Part shown: positions 16,047-23,571 of the stretch, piece after piece | How positions within the stretch are numbered: position 1 is the stretch's first letter | Layout: each line of letters opens with the position of its first letter | Assembly: GCA_002413395.1 (NCBI GenBank) | Contig: DHWX01000130.1 | Coordinates: 53,396 to 79,163, forward strand | From: Polaromonas sp. UBA5171 | GTDB lineage: Bacteria > Pseudomonadota > Gammaproteobacteria > Burkholderiales > Burkholderiaceae_C | Reading direction: 5' to 3' | DNA: 25,768 bases | Program-made: the position numbers and the translations under genes | Notes under the pieces: generated by a model | Told to the model about the DNA's origin: nothing | The model's input: the letters and a program-made list of their open reading frames with translations, nothing else | Database searches by the model: none

Positions 16047-17583
16047 TTACTTGGCGGTTGGCATCACAAACTCGGCGCCCTTGCCAATGCTCTCGGGCCA
16101 GCGCTGCATGATGGATTTCTGTTTGGTGTAGAAGCGCACGCCTTCTTCGCCGTAAGCGTGCATGTCGCCAAACAGGCTTTTCTTCCAGCCGCCAAAGCCG
16201 TGCCAGGCCATGGGCACCGGAATCGGCACGTTGATGCCGACCATGCCGACCTGAATGCGACGGCTGAACTCGCGCGCCACATTGCCATCACGGGTATAGC
16301 AGCTCACGCCGTTGCCAAACTCGTGGGCATTGACCAGATTCACCGCTTCGGCAAAATCTTTCACGCGCACGCAGCCAAGCACCGGGCCAAAAATTTCTTC
16401 CTTGTAGATGCGCATGTCCGGGGTCACATGGTCAAACAGCGTGCCGCCCATCCAGAAGCCCTGCTCGCAGCCCTTGCCGGCGCTGGCGCCCGTGAACCCG
16501 CGGCCATCAACCAGCAGCCTGGCGCCTTCTTTCACGCCTTGGTCGATGTAGCCGGTAATGCGCTGGTGCGCAGCGGCTGTCACGATGGGGCCCAATTTCG
16601 GCATCAAGCTCTTCGCCGTTTTTGATGACCAGCGTTTGAGCGCGGGCTTGCAGCATGGGAATGAGTTTGTCGGCCACATTGCCAACCAGCACGGCCACCG
16701 AGATCGCCATGCAGCGCTCGCCGGCCGAACCGTAACCTGCGCCAATCAGGGCGTCCACCGCCTGATTCAGATCAGCGTCGGGCATGACCACCATGTGGTT
16801 TTTGGCGCCGCCCAGCGCCTGCACGCGTTTGCCGTGGTGCGCGCCGGTTTCGTAAATGTAGTTGGCGATCGGCGTGGAGCCGACGAACGACACGGCCTTC
16901 ACGTCCGGGTGCACCAGCAAGGCATCAACCGCCTCCTTGTCGCCCTGCACGACATTGAAGACACCGTCGGGCAAGCCCGCCTGCGTGAGCAGCTCGGCCA
17001 TGAACAGGCTGGCGCTGGGATCGATCGGGCTGGGCTTGAGCACAAAGCTGTTGCCCGCGGCAATGGCCACCGGGAACATCCACATCGGCACCATCACCGG
17101 AAAGTTGAAGGGCGTGATGCCGGCCACCACACCCAATGGCTGGCGCAGCGTCCAGTTGTCAATGCCGGTGCTGACCTGATCGGTGAAATCGCCCTTGAGA
17201 AGTTGCGGAATGCCGCAGGCGAATTCCACAATGTCGATGCCGCGCGCGACTTCGCCTTGAGCATCGGTGAACACCTTGCCGTGTTCGGCAGTGATCATGT
17301 GGGCCAGCTTGTCCTTGTTCTGGTTCAGCAGTTCCAGGAACTTGAACATGACTCTGGCGCGGCGCAGTGGTGGCGTGTCGGCCCAAGCCGGGAACGCAGC
17401 CTGCGCAGCGGCGACGGCAGCCGCCACGTCGGCTGAACTGGCCAGCGCGACATGGCTTGAGACGACCCCCGTGGCGGGATTGAAGACCGGCTGGCTGCGC
17501 CCTGCGGCAGGCGTGACCACGTGTCCGTTCAGGTAGTGGCCAACCATGGCTTGTGGTGTTGCAGCGGCGAGTGATGAAGACAT
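16047..17583 (-). pseudogene. mmsA: Methylmalonate-semialdehyde dehydrogenase (CoA-acylating), interrupted by a one-base frameshift
   Basis: Oxidises (methyl)malonate semialdehyde to propionyl- or acetyl-CoA in valine, thymine and inositol catabolism. The first part (from the ATG at 17583) has GITPFNFPVMVPMWMFPVAIA, VSFVGSTPIANYIYETGA and the catalytic Cys in GSAGERCMAIS; the second part, in another frame, has GPIVTAAAHQRITGYIDQG, EEIFGPVLGCVRV and NVPIPVPMAWHGFGGWKKS. Deleting one base near 16587-16597 (GGGGCCCAA on plus) restores GEELDAEIGPIVTAAAH. The span of 1537 bp is 512 codons plus one base, close to the family's roughly 500 aa. AAGGA lies 10 nt upstream of the start. It is divergent from a LysR gene. 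It may be a sequencing error. Confidence 0.9.
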
Positions 17584-17669
17584 GGGGGGGAATCCTTTTA
17601 GCGTGAATGTGTTGCTTTCGCAAGTCTAGGGCTCTAGGCCGCATTTGATAATGCCCCATTTTCTGATTA

Positions 17670-17693
17670 CATTGTTCATATTTTTGAACAATG
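17670..17693. promoter_or_regulatory. Inverted-repeat operator candidate between mmsA and LysR
   Basis: CATTGTTCA and TGAACAATG form a perfect 9-bp inverted repeat separated by TATTTT. The inner part fits the LysR-type T-N11-A layout (TTCA-N6-TGAA). It ends 10 bp before the ATG of the LysR gene and lies 87 bp from the mmsA start, well placed for autoregulation and control of mmsA. Confidence 0.65.
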
Positions 17694-17703
17694 AAAGCCT
17701 CCC

Positions 17704-18696
17704 ATGTCCGCAGACCAGCTGTCGCCACTGATTGCCGACCTTCACCTGCTGACGGTGCTGGCCGCTACCCGCAGCTTTACCGAAGCGGCACGCCGCCTGG
17801 GCGTGTCCAAAGCCTCGGCCAGCACGCGCATCAGCGAACTGGAACGCACGGCGGGCGTCTTGCTGGTGCGCCGAACCACCCGCTCGGTCGGCCTGACCGA
17901 GGCCGGCCAGCAACTTGTCAATGACATGCAGCCGGCGTTCGAGCGAATCAGCGAGAGCTACACTGCGGCGCGCGACCTGGTCGGCGCGCCGCGTGGCCTT
18001 GTTCGGGTGACGGCACCGGTCGCGCTGGGTCGGCAGCACCTGGCGCCTTGCGTGGCAACCTTCCTGCAGCGCTTCCCTGACATTCACATTGAACTGGAGC
18101 TGACCGACCGTTTTGTGAATCTGGCCAGCGAAGGCTTCGATCTGGCGATCCGGCACACCAACGCGCCGCCCGAGACCCATGTAGCCTGGGTGCTGTGTGA
18201 AACGCGTTCCCTGCTGCTGGCCAGCCCGCAGTACCTGGCGCGACGCGGCGTCCCCGTTCACCCTTCCGAACTAGCTGCGCACGACTGCCTGCTGTATCTG
18301 GGCGGTGGTCACACGGACAGTTGGACCTTTGTACGCAACACGAAACGAAAATCCGCAAAGTTGGCTGAAAAGCCCCGTGAGCGGGTGGGCGTCCATATCA
18401 CCGGCTCGCTCAAGGCCAACAACAGCGAGGTGCTGCGCGACGCGCTGTTGGCGGGCCTTGGCATCGGCCTGCTGCCGGACTTCAGCGTGCCGGACGCCGC
18501 CAGCGAAAGCGAATCCGCGCCTCTGGTGCCAGTACTTCCCGACTGGCAGGTACAGGGGTTCTTTGGCGACCGCATTTACGCCCTGCGCCCCTGGTCGGCG
18601 CAAGTGCCCAAGGCGGTTCAATGCCTGGTAGAACATTTGCGCCAAAGTTTCGCCAGAGGGTTCAAAACTGGACTGGAAAACACGGTGGCGCGTTAA
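17704..18696 (+). CDS. LysR-family transcriptional regulator
   Basis: DNA-binding regulator with an N-terminal winged HTH (LHLLTVLAATRSFTEAARRLGVSKASASTRISELERTAGVLLVRRTTRSVGLTEAG, about residues 12-65) and a C-terminal effector domain (for example PDIHIELELTDRFVNLASEGFDLAIR). The length of 330 aa is slightly longer than the usual 290-320. It is divergent from mmsA with 120 bp between and a perfect inverted repeat in that gap, so it is a likely local regulator of mmsA. The subfamily resembles the AaeR/DsdC-like and CrgA-type group with the RRTTRSVGLTEAG motif; the effector is not predictable. Confidence 0.93.
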   Translation: MSADQLSPLIADLHLLTVLAATRSFTEAARRLGVSKASASTRISELERTAGVLLVRRTTRSVGLTEAGQQLVNDMQPAFERISESYTAARDLVGAPRGLVRVTAPVALGRQHLAPCVATFLQRFPDIHIELELTDRFVNLASEGFDLAIRHTNAPPETHVAWVLCETRSLLLASPQYLARRGVPVHPSELAAHDCLLYLGGGHTDSWTFVRNTKRKSAKLAEKPRERVGVHITGSLKANNSEVLRDALLAGLGIGLLPDFSVPDAASESESAPLVPVLPDWQVQGFFGDRIYALRPWSAQVPKAVQCLVEHLRQSFARGFKTGLENTVAR

Positions 18697-18730
18697 CACG
18701 CGGGTCACCAACGGAACGGATAATCCCACC

Positions 18731-19270
18731 ATGAACACACGCTGGAAACCCAACACCACAGTGGCGGCAGTGATTGAACGCCGGATCGATGGCGTCCCGA
18801 AATTCCTGCTGGTTGAAGAACAGACCTGGGACGGCCTCAGGCTCAATAACCCGGCGGGTCACTTGAACCCGGGCGAAAGCCCACTGCAGGGCTGCGCGCG
18901 CGAAACGCTGGAAGAAACTGCCTTTCACTTCACCCCGACAGGGCTGGTGGGGATCTACCTCTCGCGCTCTGAGCAAGGTGCGCCAGGGCAAGAGACCTCG
19001 GAAGGCATCACCTATCTGCGCTTTGCGTTTTGCGGTGAACTCGGCCAGGAGATTGTGGGCCAACCGCTTGACGAAGGCATCGTGCGCACGCTGTGGCTGA
19101 GCGCCAGTGAAATCAGGGCCTGCGCTCACTTGCATCGCAGCCCCATGCTGCTGCAATGCATGGAAGACTACCTGGCCGGAAAGCGCTATCCGCTGAATCT
19201 GATCACCACCGATTCGAGCGTCTATCAACTCGCCAAACCTAAAATGCAGGAATGCACAAACAACGCGTAG
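18731..19270 (+). CDS. nudJ: NUDIX hydrolase, NudJ type
   Basis: Hydrolyses nucleoside di/triphosphates and, in E. coli NudJ, thiamine pyrophosphate-type substrates. The Nudix box GHLNPGESPLQGCARETLEETAF is at residues 43-65 with the expected G(x5)E(x7)RE..EE spacing (G43, E49, R57-E58, E61-E62). The flanks (VEEQTWDGLRLNNPAGHL; RSPMLLQCMEDYLAGKRYPLNLI) align with E. coli NudJ (YmfB) as recalled. The length is 179 aa. It sits directly upstream of mnmA and overlaps it by 19 nt, the same nudJ-mnmA order as in many gammaproteobacteria, so co-translation is likely. Confidence 0.92.
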   Translation: MNTRWKPNTTVAAVIERRIDGVPKFLLVEEQTWDGLRLNNPAGHLNPGESPLQGCARETLEETAFHFTPTGLVGIYLSRSEQGAPGQETSEGITYLRFAFCGELGQEIVGQPLDEGIVRTLWLSASEIRACAHLHRSPMLLQCMEDYLAGKRYPLNLITTDSSVYQLAKPKMQECTNNA

Positions 19271-20421
19271 TGGTCGGGTTAAGCGGTGGTGTCGATTCTG
19301 CGGTATCGGCCTGGCTGCTCAAACGGCAGGGACATGAAGTCATCGGCATCTTCATGAAAAATTGGGAAGAAGATGACGACAGCGAATTCTGCTCGTCCAA
19401 CATTGACTTTGTGGATGCGGCGGCCGTGGCCGATGTGATCGGCATCGAGCTCGAACACGTCAACTTTGCCGCCGACTACAAGGATCGGGTGTTTGCCGAG
19501 TTTTTACGTGAATACCAGGCCGGCCGCACGCCCAATCCCGACGTTTTGTGCAATGCCGAAATCAAATTCAAGGCGTTTTTGGACCACGCGATGCGGCTTG
19601 GCGCTGACAAGATCGCCACCGGCCACTATGCCCGTGTGCGTCAAAGCGAGGCGACTGGCCTGCACCAGTTGCTCAAGGGCCTGGACCCGGCCAAGGACCA
19701 GAGCTACTTTTTGCACCGCCTGAACCAGGCGCAACTGGCCAAAACGCTATTCCCGGTCGGTGAACTACTCAAAACCGAAGTGCGGCGCATCGCCGATGAA
19801 ATCAGACTGCCAAACGCCAGGAAAAAGGACTCCACCGGTATCTGCTTCATCGGCGAGCGGCCCTTTCGCGATTTCTTAAACCGCTACATCGCCAAGACAC
19901 CCGGCCCCATCAGGAACGACAAGGGTCGCATTCTGGGCGAACATGTGGGCCTGAGTTTTTACACGCTGGGCCAGCGCCAGGGCCTGGGCATTGGCGGCGT
20001 GAAAGCCAGGGGCGCAGAACTCAAGGCCGCGCAGTCACGCGGACTGCGCGGCGCGGGCGAGCACGCGCCGTGGTTTGTCGCCCGCAAGGACCTTGAAACC
20101 AACACCTTGTGGGTGGTGCAAGGTCACGATCACCCATGGCTGCAGTCGACCCAACTCAGCGCCCAGGACTGTAGTTGGGTGGGGGGTGCCGCACCGGCAC
20201 CGGGCGCAATGGCCGCCAAGACCCGTTACCGGCAGCTTGATGCGGTCTGCGAACTGCGCAGCGCCAGTGCCAGCATCTGCGAATTGGTGTTTCCCCAACC
20301 CCAGTGGGCTGTGACGCCAGGGCAATCTGCGGTACTGTACCAGGGCGATATTTGCCTGGGCGGCGGGGTGATTGCCAGCAGCAATGTACCGAACCTGACC
20401 GCTCAGCCGAGGATTGTTTGA
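19252..20421 (+). CDS. mnmA: tRNA-specific 2-thiouridylase MnmA
   Basis: Introduces the 2-thio group into U34 of tRNA-Lys, -Glu and -Gln, using ATP and a sulfur relay. The PP-loop SGGVDS is at residues 11-16, the first catalytic Cys at 100 (NPDVLCNAEIKF), the second at 198 (KDSTGICFIGERPF), and LGQRQGLGIGG and GEHAPWFVARKD follow. The length is 389 aa, with a slightly longer stretch of Arg/Ala-rich residues at about 250-262 than in E. coli (368 aa). It starts at the ATG at 19252 inside the end of nudJ; an adjacent AGGA is too close to be a good SD, so coupling to nudJ is the likely route. Confidence 0.97.
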   Translation: MHKQRVVVGLSGGVDSAVSAWLLKRQGHEVIGIFMKNWEEDDDSEFCSSNIDFVDAAAVADVIGIELEHVNFAADYKDRVFAEFLREYQAGRTPNPDVLCNAEIKFKAFLDHAMRLGADKIATGHYARVRQSEATGLHQLLKGLDPAKDQSYFLHRLNQAQLAKTLFPVGELLKTEVRRIADEIRLPNARKKDSTGICFIGERPFRDFLNRYIAKTPGPIRNDKGRILGEHVGLSFYTLGQRQGLGIGGVKARGAELKAAQSRGLRGAGEHAPWFVARKDLETNTLWVVQGHDHPWLQSTQLSAQDCSWVGGAAPAPGAMAAKTRYRQLDAVCELRSASASICELVFPQPQWAVTPGQSAVLYQGDICLGGGVIASSNVPNLTAQPRIV

Positions 20422-20542
20422 TCCTGCAAAATGCATGATCAAAGCAGTTTTTCATTCACACAAAATGTAAACGGCGGTGTGAGCGGCATTCAACGATTCA
20501 CCTGGATTTTCTCCAGGGCTCCTTGACGAAGCGCCTGAACAC

Positions 20543-20572
20543 AAAAAAGCCACCCGAACGGGTGGCTTTTTT
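20543..20572. terminator. Bidirectional terminator between mnmA and the membrane protein gene
   Basis: GCCACCC (20549-20555) and GGGTGGC (20560-20566) form a perfect 7-bp stem with a GAAC loop, flanked by six A before and six T after, so both strands read as intrinsic terminators for the convergent mnmA and the minus-strand gene at 20608. Confidence 0.9.
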
Positions 20573-20607
20573 CGTGGCGAGAGCCAGGAAGCCGGGCCAT
20601 CAGTCCA

Positions 20608-21150
20608 TCAGTAATAGCAGCCATGATAGAAAGCATGCACGGCCGCGCTATTGCTTGCACCCAACCGTTTCCGGGTGGCTTGCAGCTGAGCACTCACTGG
20701 CACCGACGCGGCCTCAGCCTCGGCTTCGTGGTGCGCCATGGCCACTTGCAGGTCAGCCATGACACGCGGGTCACTCTGGGCGAGGGCCCACAGTCGCTGG
20801 TCGGCGCGGGCTTGAGCCATGCTGAGCGACCAGCCATCGAGGGCGGCCTTCAGGCGCGCAGCCAGATTGCGCGCAGCGCCTGCGAAGAGCGCGAGCGCGG
20901 CAAACGCCACCGCCCACAGCGCAATCCACATCACCAGCAAATGGCCCTCGACCATACTGTCCATCACCTGGTAAGCCACCACCATGATGGCGGCTGCCAT
21001 GGCCGAGAGTAGCAACGTGGCCAAGGCGCGCGTGCCGGAAACCCCTTGCCGCACCGGTCCAGCAACTGCAATCAAGGCGTCAGGAGCCGCTTCAGCCCGG
21101 GCGACGCCGGAGTGCCTGAGGGGAAGGTTGATAGTAGCAAAGCTGGTCAT
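20608..21150 (-). CDS. Unrecognised protein with two predicted membrane helices
   Basis: I do not recognise this gene. The 180-aa protein starts at the ATG at 21150, with GGGAG 6 nt upstream; a start at 21180 would add 10 residues. Two hydrophobic segments, about residues 42-61 and 70-93, are joined by a short loop with Asp and Glu. The C-terminal half is soluble, Ala/Gln-rich and likely helical (ADQRLWALAQSDPRVMADLQVAMAHHEAEAEA), ending in an aromatic tail HAFYHGCYY. It has its own candidate promoter, ends 36 bp from a strong terminator, and is divergent from a LysR gene 161 bp away. Membrane-associated is the only functional statement supported; LysR control is inferred from position only. 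Confidence 0.75.
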   Translation of the reverse strand: MTSFATINLPLRHSGVARAEAAPDALIAVAGPVRQGVSGTRALATLLLSAMAAAIMVVAYQVMDSMVEGHLLVMWIALWAVAFAALALFAGAARNLAARLKAALDGWSLSMAQARADQRLWALAQSDPRVMADLQVAMAHHEAEAEAASVPVSAQLQATRKRLGASNSAAVHAFYHGCYY

Positions 21151-21156
21151 GATGAA

Positions 21157-21161
21157 CTCCC
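21157..21161 (-). promoter_or_regulatory. Ribosome binding site of the unrecognised membrane protein
   Basis: GGGAG on the minus strand, 6 nt before the ATG at 21150. It supports that start. Confidence 0.6.
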
Positions 21162-21207
21162 ATTGTTGAACCGTACCCACTCACAAGGATTTGCAGCGGA
21201 CAGAGAG

Positions 21208-21236
21208 ATATTAGGGTTACTACTTATGTTATTCAA
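21208..21236 (-). promoter_or_regulatory. Candidate promoter of the unrecognised membrane protein
   Basis: On the minus strand TTGAAT (4 of 6), exactly 17 bp, then TAATAT (4 of 6), in an AT-rich stretch 58 bp before the start codon. A small palindrome TCACATTAGTGA at 21261-21272 lies just upstream and also in front of the LysR gene, a possible operator. Confidence 0.45.
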
Positions 21237-21311
21237 CTTTATTTTGATGATCTAATTCATTCACATTAGTGATAATATGAAATCCTCAGGACGAAAACAC
21301 GGGAATCATCT

Positions 21312-22259
21312 TTGAATTTCCACACGCTGGACCTGAATCTGCTTCGCGTTTTTGACGAGGTCATGGCCGAACGCAGTCTGACGCGGGCGGCACGCAACCT
21401 TTCCCTGACCCAGCCCGCCGTCAGCAATGCGTTGCGCCGCCTGCGTGAAACGCTGGGCGACGAACTGCTGCAGCGCAGTGGTCAGGGCGTGGCCCCGACA
21501 CCGCGTGCACTGGTCATTTGGCCCGCCGTGCGCGAAGCATTGCAGCGCTTGCAGGATGCGCTCATCCCCAACGAGTTTGTGCCGTCTCAGGCCAGCTCTA
21601 CCATGGTGCTGGCCATGGCCGATGCCACTGCGGCGGAAATCATCCCCGGACTGATCGACACACTGGAGCACGAAGCGCGTGGCATGTCGGTGCGGGTACT
21701 TCCGCTCACCACGCGCGACCCCAGAAAGCTGCTGGTCGAAGAAACCTGCGACTTGGCGGTGGGATATTTCCCCGCCGTGCTGGCCGACCTGACCGCCAAG
21801 GCCCAAAGCGGCGAGCCAGTGCCATTTTTGTACCAGCGTCTGTATGACGGCGAGTATGTCTGCGTGATGCGCAAAAACCACCCACTGGCCAGCGGCCCCT
21901 TCACGCTCAGCCGTTTTTGTTCCGCGCGCCACATGCTGGTGAGCTTTTCGGGCCGACCTTTCGGATTTGTTGACGAAGCACTGGCGGCGCTGGGCCACAA
22001 GCGGCATGTGGTGCTGACCGTCAACCAATTTTTCACGGCCGGCAGGGTAGTCGCCAACTCGAATTTGCTGACCGTGCTGCCGCGCCACTTTGTACGGATC
22101 ACCGGCTTTGCCGAACAACTGGTGCTACGGCCCTTGCCATTTGAGGTGTCTCCAGTGAATGTGGATGCACTATGGCACCGCCGCGCACAGCAAAATGGCG
22201 CCCATGTCTGGTTGCGCCAGGCCATCGTGCGCGCCGCTGACAAAGCGTTTTCAGCCTGA
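21312..22259 (+). CDS. LysR-family transcriptional regulator (probable TTG start)
   Basis: The N-terminal HTH (LRVFDEVMAERSLTRAARNLSLTQPAVSNALRRLRETLGDELLQRSGQGVAPTPRA) and C-terminal effector domain of a NodD/PcpR/NahR-like LysR protein, 315 aa. The start is TTG at 21312, giving NFHTLDLNLLRVF; the first ATG in frame (MAERS) would remove part of the HTH, and an in-frame stop at 21273 with no ATG in between rules out a longer ATG start. GGGAA lies a few nt upstream. It is divergent from the unrecognised membrane protein gene, so that is its best candidate target, by position only. It is convergent with alr (23 bp gap). Confidence 0.92.
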   Translation: MNFHTLDLNLLRVFDEVMAERSLTRAARNLSLTQPAVSNALRRLRETLGDELLQRSGQGVAPTPRALVIWPAVREALQRLQDALIPNEFVPSQASSTMVLAMADATAAEIIPGLIDTLEHEARGMSVRVLPLTTRDPRKLLVEETCDLAVGYFPAVLADLTAKAQSGEPVPFLYQRLYDGEYVCVMRKNHPLASGPFTLSRFCSARHMLVSFSGRPFGFVDEALAALGHKRHVVLTVNQFFTAGRVVANSNLLTVLPRHFVRITGFAEQLVLRPLPFEVSPVNVDALWHRRAQQNGAHVWLRQAIVRAADKAFSA

Positions 22260-22282
22260 CAAAACTACGCCCTCCTACCGGG

Positions 22283-23392
22283 TTATGCAGAGCTCCCTGG
22301 GCTCACCGCAAAAGGCACGCGCTGAGCCACCGCGCACATCAGTTCATAACCTACCGTCCCGGCGGCCTGCGCCACTTCATCAATGGACAGCAGGGCTCCG
22401 CCCGAAGAGCGCCCCCACAACGTTACCTCAGCGCCCATGGCGGCATCGGGAATCCGCGTCAGGTCCACCGCGATCATGTCCATGCTCACCCGGCCCACCA
22501 GGCGGGTGCGCACGTCGCCCACCAGCACCGGCGTGCCGGTGCCACAGTGCCTGGGGTAACCGTCGGCATAACCACAGGCAACGACCCCGATGCGTAGCGG
22601 CCGGTCAGCACTGAAGAGCGAGCCATACCCTACCGTGTCACCAGCCACCAGTCGCTGCACGCCAATGATGCGCGAGGCCAGCGTCATCGTCGGCTGCAGA
22701 CCCCAGTCGGCGGCGCGGTGCGCAGGAAAGTCGGGCGCGCTGCCATACACCGCGATGCCGGGGCGGATCCAGTCGGAACGCGAGGCCAATGCCGCGCCGT
22801 GGCGCAGCATGGCAGCGCTGTTGCTCAGCGTTCGCTCACCGGGCAGGTCGCAGGTAATGGCATCGAATCGCTGAAGCTGGGTGGTGATGCCTTTGAGGCT
22901 ATCGGCGTCACTGAAATGCGTCATCAGGGAGATTTCGCCAACCTGCGGCAACGCGTTCAGGCGCGTCCAGGCGGCGCGAAAGCGCTCGGGCGTGAAGCCC
23001 AGCCGGTTCATGCCCGAGTTCATCTTGAGAAAAACGCGGTGCGGCAACTCGGTCTTGTGGGCGGCGAGCATGTCGATCTGCTCGTTACAGTGAACAACGT
23101 GCCACAGACCGAGGCGCGAGCACAGCTCCAGATCACGCGCTTCAAAACAGCCTTCGAGCAGCAAAATGGGGCCGCGCCAGTCCAGCGCGCGCAGGCGCTG
23201 CGCCTCGGCCAGATCAAGCAGGGCAAAACCGTCGGCGCTGCGCAGGCCCTCAAATGCGCGCTCGATGCCGTGGCCGTAGGCGTTGGCTTTCACCACCGCC
23301 CAGACCCGCGCATCAGGCGCTACCGCACGAACGCGCGCCAGGTTGTGGCGCAGCGCCGCAGTGTCAATGGTGGCAAGAATGGGACGTGGCAT
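22283..23392 (-). CDS. alr: Alanine racemase
   Basis: PLP-dependent cytosolic racemase that supplies D-Ala for peptidoglycan. The PLP lysine is K35 in VWAVVKANAYGHG; further marks are FLKMNSGMNRLGF, the GYGSLFSADRPLRIGVVACGYADGYPR region containing the catalytic Tyr loop, and VSMDMIAVDLT. The length of 369 aa fits the family (E. coli Alr 359). It starts at the ATG at 23392. It is divergent from lplT (179 bp gap) and convergent with the LysR gene. Confidence 0.97.
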   Translation of the reverse strand: MPRPILATIDTAALRHNLARVRAVAPDARVWAVVKANAYGHGIERAFEGLRSADGFALLDLAEAQRLRALDWRGPILLLEGCFEARDLELCSRLGLWHVVHCNEQIDMLAAHKTELPHRVFLKMNSGMNRLGFTPERFRAAWTRLNALPQVGEISLMTHFSDADSLKGITTQLQRFDAITCDLPGERTLSNSAAMLRHGAALASRSDWIRPGIAVYGSAPDFPAHRAADWGLQPTMTLASRIIGVQRLVAGDTVGYGSLFSADRPLRIGVVACGYADGYPRHCGTGTPVLVGDVRTRLVGRVSMDMIAVDLTRIPDAAMGAEVTLWGRSSGGALLSIDEVAQAAGTVGYELMCAVAQRVPFAVSPGSSA

Positions 23393-23480
23393 GGTAGTGT
23401 ATTGTGATCAAGTTGCGGCAGCAGTGGGGTACCGGTTCAATCGTACCAAGGCTGTTGATGGATTCTGACACCCGACGCCA

Positions 23481-23489
23481 TGCTATAAC
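23481..23489 (+). promoter_or_regulatory. Candidate extended -10 promoter for lplT
   Basis: TGCTATAAC: an extended -10 (TGn then TATAAC, 5 of 6), 82 bp upstream of the lplT ATG. No good -35 is seen, which is acceptable for an extended -10 promoter. Confidence 0.35.
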
Positions 23490-23571
23490 CCTGCATCATT
23501 CGGAGACATTCATCAATATTTGCTGCCATCAAACCGCCTGATGCACCCATGACGATGACCTACACAGATCA

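Noticed and set aside
16047..16745. The second half of mmsA as an independent dehydrogenase gene
   Set aside because: It lacks the NAD-binding half and catalytic Cys, its first residues are out-of-frame translation of the upstream part, and a one-base correction joins it to the upstream frame.
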